This document shows positions 23,201 to 34,515 of a stretch of 64,000 nucleotides of DNA, piece by piece (within the stretch, counting starts at the first letter, position 1; every line of letters begins with the position of its first letter). Source of the DNA: Enchytraeus crypticus (Eukaryota; Annelida; Clitellata; Enchytraeida; Enchytraeidae); the NCBI GenBank assembly GCA_905160935.1, contig CAJHZI010000678.1, positions 1,799,001 to 1,863,000 of the forward strand. The letters are read 5' to 3'. The notes under the pieces are model-generated. The model saw nothing but the letters and a program-made list of their open reading frames with translations. It did no database searches and was not told the DNA's origin. The position numbers were made by a program, and so were the translations under genes.

Positions 23201-26200
23201 TGTTGGCAATAGCATTACTTGTCCACGCTTATCAGCATGATACTATATCACGTTCAGCAAATAACTGCAGCATGTCCGCTACCTCAGCTATATTACAGTG
23301 AAATCGATGTCGCTATCTATAAAAGTTATCTTTCTACATGTATACAGGATATTTCGAATTTGATAGTTCCTAAAATTACACTTTTTTAATGCACAAGATT
23401 GTAGACAGAATACAGAGAATAAATTTAGTAAAATTATTGCATCAATATTCAGTGAATACTGCTGCACCGTTACATTCAAGTTATCTCTGCATACAAACGT
23501 TACTTCCATAATATAATAAAAATTGTGTAATGTTCCATATTTCTTCTGTTAAAATACTACTCGACTTAGCGCTTCGAATTTTAGTATGTGCATTCATTCA
23601 GTTAGACTGTCACACTCAAGACGCCATCATTCAAGAGAGTGGCATACCATGTCTGTTTCTAATCCACTCGAAGGTTTTCACCAGAAACGCTGTGTCCCGT
23701 TCGTTACTATTTGTTTCAGGATGTTTACAATGTTTTAATTCAATTATCTTAATAATTAAATTCTTTTTCCAATAATCACATTAGTTTAGCTTTAACTTTT
23801 TCACAACTGCATTCGTTCTTCGTTGCATTACTCACTTTATGTAGATAAATTAGAAGACAGATAAAGATCTATAGCGTTGCCTACGTTACAGTATTGATTC
23901 ACTATTAACCTAATGAGAGCCTTGTGAAACAGATAAACTACTAACAAGTGCCACGCCCATAGGTCTACCGGACAACTAAAAAGTGCCACACCCATAGGAC
24001 TACTGGACAACTAACAAGTGCCACGCCCATAGGACTACCGGACAACTAACAAATGCCACACCCATAGGTCTACTGGACAACTAACAAGTGCCACACCCAT
24101 AGGACTACTGGACAACTAACAAGTGCCACGCCCATAGGACTACTGGACAACTAACAAGTGCCACACCCATAGGACTACTGGACAACTAACAAGTGCCACA
24201 CCCATAGGTCTACTGAACAACTTTGGTATCATGCATGCTGGATAAGGCGAAAATTTAATACTGCCGACATCGCCACTGGCTGGAGCAGGCGATGTCGGTA
24301 AGATATTCGACCGCGGATTAGTATGTGCAGGGTTTAAATCCTGGGCTCGCCCGTCACTGACAAGGGTTTTGAGGGAGGAAACTGAGGTTAAAATTAGCTT
24401 GAGCTTTTTAAAAGAAGTTCACAAGTAACAAGATCTACTGAATGATATCGCCTGCCCTATATAGTAGATCCTTGATGTTGTCATAGAGACTAGAGCTTAA
24501 TGTAGGCAATACAAAAAAAAGACTACACAAAGATAGACAAAATAAATAGAAATGTAGGTTTTGCTTTAACCTGCACTAATTATATATGATAGTCTGCAAA
24601 AAATTAAACAGAAAAAGTGATTTCAGAAACAACTCAAGTAATATGATTCACAACTGTAAACATGTTATGACAAATTAAGACGATTTTAATTGAAAATTAA
24701 TTACTACTTCAGGACGGACAGGAAGCCACACCCACAGTCACACTTTGCTATCAGACAAGAGTGCCTTTGCCAAACTCAAAAATTCCAACCAATAGAAAGT
24801 AAGTGACTTGACCTAGATCTATCTTCGTTTTTGGGTCAGTTCACGTAGTGTCGTGCACCCAAGAAAGCCACACAATTCTTGATATAATATTCTTAAAATA
24901 TATTCTGAAATCATGAAATTTGGAAACGAAATCTTTGAAAGTTGAAATGATAGTCATATAGATATGTTATCTAATGTAACTGAATGAAATTTAATGCACC
25001 TAAAACCATTAAATCTGATTTTGCAAAAATTCCGTACTAAAATAACTTAATGAATAGGCCTATACTCTATTACTCTGTGCACGTAGTCTACTTTGATACT
25101 GCATAAAAATTAAGAAGGGACTTTTCTTATCATTTCTAATGTTATCTTGATAACACTATAGAATACGAGCAGTTTAAAGGTCTTAAACGTCTTAAGGTTA
25201 TTTTAGGTTCTACACCGTATAAAATAATAACACTAGATTATTGTGGTGCTCAGATGATTTCCTTTTCCCTACTATTTCTTTTGCATTATTTATCTTAAAA
25301 ATGCTGAAATTTAGTTAATTTTCGTCAGAAATGATTCAAAATAACATTGACTTAAATTGAAAAAATTAAATTGCATAAATTACAATGCTATATTGTCGTC
25401 CATGGCAGCATCATGCACTATTGAGATATATCCAAGCCGATGAGAAAAATTAAATATTTAACATTTCATGCTATTTTAATTGAGCTTAAATTATACGGCG
25501 TCATAATATTATTCTTTATTTTAAAAAGTCTTATTCTGGAATGACCTATAACAGGAAAAAGAAATGAATGCGGTGATGGCGAAATGATATGGTGCTAACG
25601 CTAAACTTTGACCAGCGTAATTACATGTAGGCTACTTGCTTAATAAGATGTATTAATGACGGTTAATTGTAGTATACCGTTTATATGCCGTTTAGTATAC
25701 CGTTTACATACCGTTGAATATATTTAATACTTTTAGCAGAAGTACAGAATGATCACAATTAATCTGATAATTGTAACTGCATAGTCTATGATTATTATAT
25801 GCAACAGTTAAATAAGTAAATATATTTAACTTTGCAAATTTAAAGACTTTTCCTGAAAAATTAACTTATTACAGTTTTAAAGGGGAACAATCGGACCTTC
25901 AGGGAAACCACATGAACAATATTTCATAGTTAAAAGTTTTACTAATAATTTATACTTAACTTATTACAAGTTTTGCATAAACCCTTCTGTCATTTTATGC
26001 TTTAGAATATGAAAGTAGCCTGCAGTAACAAAATTCAGTCTGTTTAGGATAAATTTTGAGGATAATTAATTAATTTAGATAGTAGTTAATTGAATTATTC
26101 TCTGGAATTAATGTCAGATGATTGCAAGGGAATGGTATTATTATATTTTATTTTGTCTCCTGTGTTTATTTTTATTGCTTCGGTTGCTAGGTGACCGAGA

Positions 26201-27677
26201 GATCTTTTCTCTTGTTCTTATGTATCGCAAAGGTCTATTAGAACATTAAACTGGCAGAATAAATATCTAATAAAACAAATGTACTGTATTTATATAGTAA
26301 ATCTTAAATATTCTTAGAGAGGAGTTTGGAACAATATTAGTATGTTTGTCTCGATATAGTGAGTTTTGGTGCAAATTCCAAGCGAGGCAGCAAAGAACAT
26401 ACCCAGTGTAATAATAAATTAATAATTAACATAATTCCAGCAAGAGGGCTATTATAAAATCAGGAATAGCTCCAATAGTCACTATCAAAAGACAACGATT
26501 ATGAATAAGCATGAAATGACAAGTAAAATGCAAAACCAAAATTGGCAACTTAAAAGCAAAAAAACATATGCTGAATAGTGAATACAATATAACAAGGTGA
26601 ATAAAGAAGAAACTGTACAAAATATATTAGTAATTTAGTGCCACTTTCCAGGCAACTGCAAAAAACAGACCAACTTTAAATTGAACACACAGTAATGGGT
26701 AACTAAACAAGAACTGAGAAAGGCTAGGAGAACCACCTCATAATCATATTTTCTCCATCTAGAGGTGACACTGGTGTATCTACTCCCCTTGATCATTGAT
26801 GGAATTTTCAAAGTTAAACAAGAAAGCAGACACTGAGTATATAATGTACCTAGCATCTGCCATTACGCTGAACGTTAAGATTGAGAGAAAGATAGAGAGG
26901 GAATCACACCGAAGAAAGATAGAGAGATATAACGAAAGAGAGATACGAGATCCAGAGAGATAAAAATTCTAATACAAAGTAGATTGTGAGAAACAGATTT
27001 CAAAATCTTACCACATTAAGAGTACAGTTCTGCTCAGTCTTTTCATCAGTCAACTGACTCTGATGCAAGCGTTCCGTCAATCCACATATAGCCGTGAGAC
27101 TCTGCTTTAACTTCCACTCTGTCTCCTCGTGTCGCACCCTAATTGGTCTATTAAGCGTGTTCCTCGTACTTCCAGCAGCCTTTCCCATTGTCACCGGGTG
27201 TGGCCTAACATCTAACATGTTGTCAGTGTTTAGTGTTTCAGCAGAGACAGGTCTTAATTGCAGATTACTTCCTTGCACTGTTAGCAGAGTTGTGAACTGT
27301 TTAACAGAGTGTTGCGGTGACACTTTTTCGGTTGATCCGGAAGACTTACAACAAATTCTTCCAAGATCAGCCGACAGCGTTTCCAGACTAGCTTTCCAAT
27401 GCTGCGGGCTCGCTGGTCCATTTCTAGAGATCGAACCGGGACTAATTTGCCGAACACGATCCACCGCTGGCATATTAGGACTGGATTGTCGGGCACGAAC
27501 ATACCCCACCGACAAATTCTGAGGACTGCTTGGAGGATGCCTCAACGGAACTCTTCGTATTGGTGATCCTACGTTAACTGTGAGCGGATGAGATACATCA
27601 AGCTTGTTTGAGGAGGAGGGAGAACCAATAACAATGGTCGGTTGAATACACTGCATCATTCTAATACCGTCCTGCAT
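20268..27677 (-). CDS. Alpha-crystallin (HSP20-like) domain protein, two exons
   Basis: Two exons, 27677-27012 and 21317-20268, join in phase 0 (GTG|GTAAGA donor, TTTACAG acceptor) to give about 571 aa. The first exon encodes a Ser/Pro/Arg-rich, probably disordered region with repeated SPQ-like motifs and a short amphipathic stretch (HEETEWKLKQSLTAICGL) near its end. The second exon begins PPRDPGDRKESS and continues acidic and Ala/Ser-rich. The last about 110 residues read like an alpha-crystallin domain: a HFTIVLHVS strand, LTVKTVDDSLIIKGQ, then KFSVALKLPEGSDSRTVSAE and the terminal LTPIGQLIIRGRL, matching the small heat-shock A-x-L-x-x-x-G-x-L signature. A hydrophobic segment (TLSVLIASVVGSTLYI) precedes the domain. 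I do not recognise the specific orthologue. The start at 27677 (MQDGIRMM) is the first ATG after an in-frame TGA; a pyrimidine-rich acceptor near 27760 may supply a 5' UTR exon not identified here. That both exons belong to one gene is inferred from strand, phase and adjacency. Confidence 0.6.
21318..22046. repeat. 40-bp minisatellite containing the crystallin-gene splice acceptor
   Basis: About 17 units of TCACGAGGTGTCTGTAAACA plus TTAACAATAGGCACATAGAA, one shortened near 21595. On the minus strand each unit holds TTAATGTTTACAG followed by CCACCTCGTGAT or ACACCTCGTGAT. That is the real acceptor of the exon at 21317 together with the first dozen exon bases. Confidence 0.95.
22358..22600 (-). 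pseudogene. Degenerate LINE 3' end, same family as at 9134
   Basis: On the minus strand the segment reads DDLKIHSYVDVKRKTEDRDE and WRRYIP, then an in-frame stop, followed by the shared CCTGCCAGTAGGCAGTGCAC tail and GAGAGA. Only the last portion is intelligible. Confidence 0.65.
23935..24228. repeat. 35-bp minisatellite, about 8 copies
   Basis: Unit GGACAACTAACAAGTGCCAC plus GCCCATAGGACTACT, with small variation. Inside the long intron of the crystallin-domain gene. Confidence 0.9.
24261..24410 (+). repeat. SINE family A copy with inverted 5' head
   Basis: Sense-strand copy preceded by an inverted piece of its own head, so CCGACATCGCC and GGCGATGTCGG form an 11-bp hairpin around 24263-24298. 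The body has an internal change (ACAAGGGTTTTGAGGG). It follows the 35-bp minisatellite. Confidence 0.8.
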
Positions 27678-27877
27678 GATTTGATGATCACATATGTGCA
27701 AGCCTTTTTTTGTATTAGAAGAGCATTGATGTTTTAATTCCGAGTTATATATATTTCATGACCTAGAATGACAACAAATATAAATTTTACTGAATAAGCA
27801 AAATTTGTTTCAAAATATTAATTAGCATAAGTACATAGTGTTGTATACATGCCTATCACGCAATGCTAAAGTATACA

Positions 27878-28045
27878 CATCATCATCATCTTCCCTTGTT
27901 CAACCGGTTTAGCTTGGGTCAGGATATAGAAAATTCTGTAGCAATTTTTGGAGCCTAGGTGCTCACCAACCAAATGCCCTTTTTGATGTTGGTTTGGATC
28001 TTAGTACTTTGTCGCCTTTTACAACACGTGCAGTCTACAGATGAT
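27878..28045 (-). repeat. Repeat family B copy, internally shortened
   Basis: Contains CATCATCATCTTCCCTTG, AATTTTTGGAGCCTAGGTGC and ACAACACGTGCAG. It lies just upstream of the crystallin-domain gene. Confidence 0.7.
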
Positions 28046-31000
28046 ACACATTAGAACACTTACATAATTTTCAACTAATTCATACACTAAGAAATTAAGT
28101 ACTGGCAAATATATAATTATACCACAGCTGAGCTTTTTATTTCTTAATTTACTATTATAAGTACTGTAGAGTTCTAAATATTACCAGTTAACACTAAGAT
28201 AACTTTATAAAGAATTCAGAAGAAAGAAAAATGCTAAAAATTTGTGACAAACACTTGAACCAGAAACCTCAAAATTATGCATCAGCGCAATATACCATTA
28301 AATTCGACATTAACAGAGGCTGCCAATTATCTGAACGCTTAACTACTGTGTACTACTCACTTAAGCGGATACAGTAGCATCTAGTGGCGCATTACTAAGT
28401 ATTTGGTACTTGCTACAGTCAGCTAAACGAAAATACTTCTACTCTAAATTTTTTGTGTAGATAATATTCTGGGTTTTTCTACATTTTAAATATAACAGTA
28501 AATGGTTTGTCTTCTCAACTAATTAGAGAATAAGCAATTTAAAACCTACTTTTACATAATTTTATTTACTACACTATCTAACTAACAGTCTGCTATAGAC
28601 TCTTCAGTAGCTGTAAATGCACTATATTTATTTTTCAATTTATATTCAATTTGATCTTGAACCGAAGATTCTATTCAATTTGATCTTGAACCGAAGATTC
28701 ATGTCACTGGTCTAAATTTTTATTACGTCTCACATAAAAAATGATTGCGTAATAATAGTGAAACATTGCTAAAACAAATTTCTAGATTGAAAGGGATAAC
28801 TAGACTGCTACCATAGCAAAGTACTACAACGCACGCGGCGTAGCTAAATTCAATCCAAGGTAAGACAATAAATAACATAAAATGATGCATTATTTTAATG
28901 CCCAATTAATCAGGAAGTCGGTTCCCCCTAAGCTACCATGTGCTGAAATGCCTATAAATGAGGCAGTCCCTTAAATTTAAAAAGTAATAATCCGAAACGT
29001 TTCTGGTTCGCAAATGTATTTTTCAAAATATACATTAGAAAAATATCAAATTTTATATAAATTCAGTCACGTAGTTACTTTTTATCAAATTTCTATTTTA
29101 AGTGACAGCTGACATGAATCATAAAGATAACAAAGATCACGTGATGTCAACAAGCGTCAGGTCATGGTTGATTTTGAGATCCTCGACTTCTGCAGAAAAA
29201 TGTGCAAACTATTAACAATGAAATTGAAACAATTATCCTATTAAATATGTATTTCATGTACTACTTTAAAATGTGCATACATGGGCGAATATCACGCAAA
29301 TGTTTCCATAGAATAAAGAAAAACCTATTTAAAGATCTTTGAATGTTTCACTCTTTTATTTGTGTTTGTACGCACTCGTCAACGTGAGTTCAGTTTCAAG
29401 CATGCTAATTTGTAAAACAAATAGCACAGTGTGCATATTTGGACCTATCATAATTTTAATTTATGATCATTTTACAAATATTATTTTGTGAGTTTTAAGT
29501 CTTTATTTTCTACGTAAATGTTTGGACTATTTATACACAGTTTTTAGTTATGTATTCTCTGGAAATGAATCAAGCATTCAAAACTAGAATACTGCATGCG
29601 AATTAAGCTATGTCCTTTTCCCAAGCCTCATTGTTGTGGCAACTAGTTATTAGTGACTCAGGAATATTTATCGCTTATTTATGCAATTTAAATATAGGCC
29701 TATTTTATCATTTTAAACTTCTGACCACGTGCTGTTACGCTATAATTGGCACAGTACTCCATTGTTTCGCCTTTGCGTTTGTAGTCTTTTATGAACATTC
29801 GCAATTTATCTCATTTGTTGTATTAAGCATAAATTAATTCTCATATATCCCAGAGACAGCAGATTAAGCACAGTCTTATTTATTATCCATAGCATCAGTA
29901 TCACGGACCTCAGCTATTTTCTCTATACATTTGCATGCGTCCCAGGCCAAACAACAAACGTGATACAAAGAACGCTGTGATGCTATAGTGCATCTTATAC
30001 GGAACGGCAGTAATACGTTGGACAATAAGTAAACACGCAATATAGTGAAATGATCAACTATGTTGATATCTATCACTTTTAATACTACATGTTTAAACAG
30101 TTAAGCAATTTATACGATTTTCCATATAACCAGTCCAGTGAATGTCCAAGATTTTACTCTCAGATCAGCGCGGCTGGGATTCGAACCCACGAGGGTTCAA
30201 TTCATTTCAGGATCTGTCATTTAAAACTTCATGAAGTTATCCATACGCTATTAAGATATTCTGATATTCAATAGAAACAACATTCAAATAATTACTTCTA
30301 AAAGATTGAGGAGACTCGATTTTATTCACTGCAAGTACAAACAAAACAAAAGGTAATATAAAAATCATAGAAAATACATTAAAACATTCCATAATACATC
30401 TGAACACTTCACTCAATGTGATATAGTTAACAAAGGACAATACACAAACTTAACTCTTTAATCAATACATACTTTAAATATTTAATTAAGAAATTAGCCT
30501 AATATATTAGGCAGCATGCAACGAGACTAATAAAACTGTCTAATACTAAGCTACCCCGACGGGATATTACATATACCTACAATTATTAGCGAGCTGTGCA
30601 TTTATACAAATGCTCAGTTGACTTACAATACAACACTCGTTAATGCTTCATAAAAGCTCGAGGCCTAACAATAGCCTATAGACGATGGACATACCAGGGC
30701 AAAACTATTAAATTTCTCATAGAAATATGCCAATGGAGAATTGAATTATTGTGTCGTGGAAGAAATCGATATCTCTGAAATTTCTGTAATTAGCTCTATA
30801 TTTTATCATAACATCGAAACAGATAATAAAACCATGAATTTGATCATCAAATAATTGCTATTTCCTAATCTCAATGATATTTAAGCTGAGATTACTGCAT
30901 GGTGGACTAGAATGTCATATGATCTTATCCAACATTTAATTAGGCACGCAATACTACTAGACACCAATATAAATACACAATACAGGAACACTAATTTGGC

Positions 31001-31165
31001 ACAAACAAAAGAAATTGATTCATCTGATAATTACTTCAGATTAAAAAAGGGTATGAAAAGGTTACAGAACATAGCTCTTACAATAGTGTTATCATATTTT
31101 ATCTATATTTACTACATGCCAATTTTTATTAAGATCTCCATTCAAGTCAATTGCTCGCGTACGGC
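28046..31165. other. Intergenic AT-rich spacer
   Basis: Holds a 29-bp direct duplication near 28646-28702 (AATTTGATCTTGAACCGAAG) and the second-family SINE at 30035. No gene or structured RNA is supported. Confidence 0.55.
30035..30225 (-). repeat. Second tRNA-like SINE family copy
   Basis: The better preserved member: the minus strand has GGGTTCGAATCCCAGCCGCG, a clean pol III B-box context. Intergenic between the crystallin-domain gene and the PHKB-like gene. A related shred may be at 31800-31925. Confidence 0.6.
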
Positions 31166-31169
31166 TCGT

Positions 31170-31470
31170 ACTAGACATACACAGGTGCACAACTTTTAAC
31201 AGGCATACACAGGTGCACAACTTCTAACAGGCATACAAGTGCACAACTTCTAACAGGCATACATAGGTGCACAACTTCTAACAGGCATACAAGTGCACAA
31301 CTTCTAACAGGCATACATAGGTGCACAACTTACAACAGGCATACAAGTGCACAACTTCTAACAGGCATACACAGGTGCACAACTTCTAACAGGCATACAA
31401 GTGCACAACTTCTAACAGGCATACATAGGTGCACAACTTACAACAGGCATACAAGTGCACAACTTCTACA
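31170..31470. repeat. 26/29-bp minisatellite, about 11 copies
   Basis: Unit CAACTTCTAACAGGCATACA plus (CAG)GTGCA; two length variants alternate. Intergenic, 3' of the PHKB-like gene. Confidence 0.9.
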
Positions 31471-31924
31471 AAACATTGTTCAAGTTTTAAAATATCATCG
31501 CTAATAAATTAGATTCAGATGGATGGAGGTGGCCAAATCAAAATTCACGAGGGTATCCTACATCAACATACATGTATATTCGCCTCATTTCTGGATCGAT
31601 CCTTCCAGTATCTTTTGATAATTCCGCCAGAGATTCTAAACAAACCAATACGAATGTCATCGGGATTCGGGAGTCAAGTAGAGGAAATATAGCAGATATC
31701 TCATATGACGCATGGCCATGGGCAACACACTATTTCACCAATGAATAGCTGAACACAAACAGCTAAGTATCAAAAGTTCTTTAAATGGAGACAGAAAAAG
31801 GACTAAACACGTAATACAGTGATATCATCATCCATGGTAATATTAATCACTTTCACGAAGTAAACATGTATCTCTTAGTCAATTATTCACATAGAAATTC
31901 CGCTTAAGATCAATAATTTACCAT

Positions 31925-32050
31925 CTGATTGCATGATTTTGCCACCTGATCATATGATTTTACCAGATGATCACTTGATTTTACCATGATCACTTGATTT
32001 TACCATGACTACATGATTTTACCGTTTGATCATTTGATTTTATCACCATT
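31925..32050. repeat. Short TGATCACTTGATTTTACCA tandem repeat
   Basis: Five or six diverged units of about 20-26 bp. Confidence 0.7.
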
Positions 32051-32057
32051 TGATCAC

Positions 32058-32063
32058 TTTATT
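32058..32063 (-). promoter_or_regulatory. Possible poly(A) signal AATAAA of the PHKB-like gene
   Basis: AATAAA on the minus strand, about 380 nt past the TAG at 32442 and beyond a 43-bp minisatellite that would then lie in the 3' UTR. Weak call based on the hexamer only. Confidence 0.25.
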
Positions 32064-32109
32064 TTATTATTGGTTCCCTTGGAATTCAAACTCACCAGAC
32101 TTCCTAGCA

Positions 32110-32365
32110 CTTCACGATTAGTTATCACTGATGATAATCCGGACACTATCAACACGCAAGATAGTTATCACTAGTGACAATCAGGACACTATCAACACTC
32201 AAGATAGTTATCACTAGTGACAATCAGGACACTATCAACACTCAAGATAGTTATCACTAGTGACAATCAGGACACTATCAACACTCAAGATAGTTATCAC
32301 TAGTGACAATCAGGACACTATCAACACTCAAGATAGTTATCACTAGTGACAATCAGGACACTGAA
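32110..32365. repeat. 43-bp minisatellite, about 6 copies
   Basis: Unit AAGATAGTTATCACTAGTGA plus CAATCAGGACACTATCAACACTC. It starts about 80 bp past the PHKB-like stop codon, so it is probably in the 3' UTR. Confidence 0.9.
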
Positions 32366-32441
32366 GACACTATCAACTATCAACGCGCAAGACCAGTGCA
32401 GGTCTAACATCATACATTATTACTCCACAACCGTTGATAGC

Positions 32442-34467
32442 CTAGGACATGGCACAGTTAAAGTTTCTGATGCCGCTGAAGTCAGCGTCGAGCAGGCTGT
32501 TCATGACGGCACGCACCGTGTAGAGCGTCGTGCCGTTCTGTTGACTGGGCGACGTGTTGTAGAACGACGTCATGTCGCCGTCGCTCTGTCCCATCCTCGC
32601 TCTGTCTGCCTGGAACTGATCAAACGCCTCCTGCACCAGCTGCACAGCGTTATCAGAGTGTTATCTGAGTGTTATCATAGTGTTATCATATGTTATTAGA
32701 GTGTTATCAGAGTGTTATCAGTGTTATCAGAGTGTTATCAGAGTGTTATCATATGTTATCAGAGTGTTATCAGAGTGTTATCATATGTTATTAGAATGTT
32801 ATCATATGTTATTAGAGTGCTATCTTATGTTATCAGAGTGTTATCACATGTTATCAGAGTGTTATAATATGTTATCAGAAGCTATAACAGCATTGTCATA
32901 CAAAAGTTACATTTTTATCATATGTCGTTACAGCGTTATCATATTACAGTGTTAACATATTTTACCACAATATTGCCATCATATGCTGTCACAAAATTAA
33001 AAAATTTAAAAAAAGAGTAAAAGAAAGAGCATTTAGTTCACAGCGACCTTAATCTTGCAAGAGTTCAGAAACTACAGTAATGTTAAGTCGGACGATAACA
33101 ATACTCAAAAATACTCAATTCAACATATGCAAAAGTGTTTGCCTATGCTGAATTCATACTGATTTAATGTATTTCAAACATCAATTATTAAAGGATCGCT
33201 ATACTATAAATCTGGTAAAGCTAATGTTAACGCCAGTTTCCTCACTCGAAAGCGATATCAGTGACGGAAGAGCCCAGGAATTAATCCCGCATATACTGAT
33301 CCGTGGTCGAATATCTTACCGACATCGCCACTGGTTCCAGCTTATTACTGAGTCTATAAAGCAAAAAAAGCTGGTAAAGCTAAGGTTATGTCAGTTTCCT
33401 CACTCGAAAGCAATGTCAATGACGGGCGAGCCCAGGATTTGAACCCCGTATATACTGATCATACTGAACATACTGTTAAATCATATCGGTAATAGTTACT
33501 TACGTAAGTTTCATTACATTGAAATGAGAATTCTCATCCATATTGAAAGTAACAACTATACAAGAAGTCAAGTTATTTAAAAAAATAAGTCTTAGCTAAG
33601 TTAATCATTCCGAACATGTAGCTCAGTACTATCAATACAGAATGAAAGATAGTCTGGGCCTAGTTTTTCAAGATGTTGAGTTCGCACTACAGTATTTGAC
33701 ATCGTATGTCACGAGCTTGATATGATGCTAAACAAAGCACACAATCCTATGCGTTATAATACAAAGCGTGGACCATATACATGTAGAAAAGCAACTTACC
33801 CGATCCATATCAACGGGTTTCTGAAAAGAAAGTTCTGGATTACGTGATAAAACCCCGTCGACGACCATGAAAGTCTGGACATAAAGCAACGCAAATGAAT
33901 AAAAAAATAGCACGACATCACAATTACGTCTAATTTAGAAGGTGAATCGTTTATTCGAAAATAATTAACTACAAATTTTGCAACTGTGGCGTGAAACAAC
34001 TGAACCATTAAAACCATCAAAATATTGTTAAAACATTCAATGCATAAGTAATAAGAATTGGTCAGTGAAAGTTGAACAAATCTTGCTATCTAGAGGCGAA
34101 CTTTACTAGTACTTTGTACGGTATAGTAAAAAATTCATACATCTAACAGAGTATCCTTATCGTTTAATTGATTTTAAAGACATAAAAAATCCATTGCTTT
34201 ACATTAATTACTACAGTAAATAACATGACATAACCATGAAATATTTTCCCCCAAGAATAAATGGTAATTAATCCATCTAATCGAGGAAGGCATGGGAAAC
34301 CACCTCAGAAGCCATACTTTCCCCATGCTATTGGCTACTTAAGGTATGGATAAGGCATAGATTCTGTGAAGGGATTAACTTGTTGATCTAAGGAGTGCTG
34401 TTATGGAGCAAGAAAGCAGACTTTGAGTATGAATATGTACCTTTACCCTGCCACTTGGCAGTGCACT

Positions 34468-34515
<48 letters not shown>

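Larger units (their letters stand above)
22601..27011. other. Intron of the crystallin-domain gene, otherwise empty
   Basis: Besides the 35-bp minisatellite and the SINE at 24261-24410, only scattered short frames without recognisable content are present. A family C-like shred (GAACCACCTCATAATCATAT) is near 26730. Confidence 0.55.

Noticed and set aside
24300-24340. Possible real tRNA gene from the GGTTCAAATCC B-box
   Set aside because: The same sequence recurs with a fixed non-tRNA body in many places and does not fold as a complete cloverleaf by eye; it is a SINE head.
29610-29837. 75-codon hydrophobic plus-strand frame
   Set aside because: AT-rich random frame without splice context, repeat match or recognisable motif.
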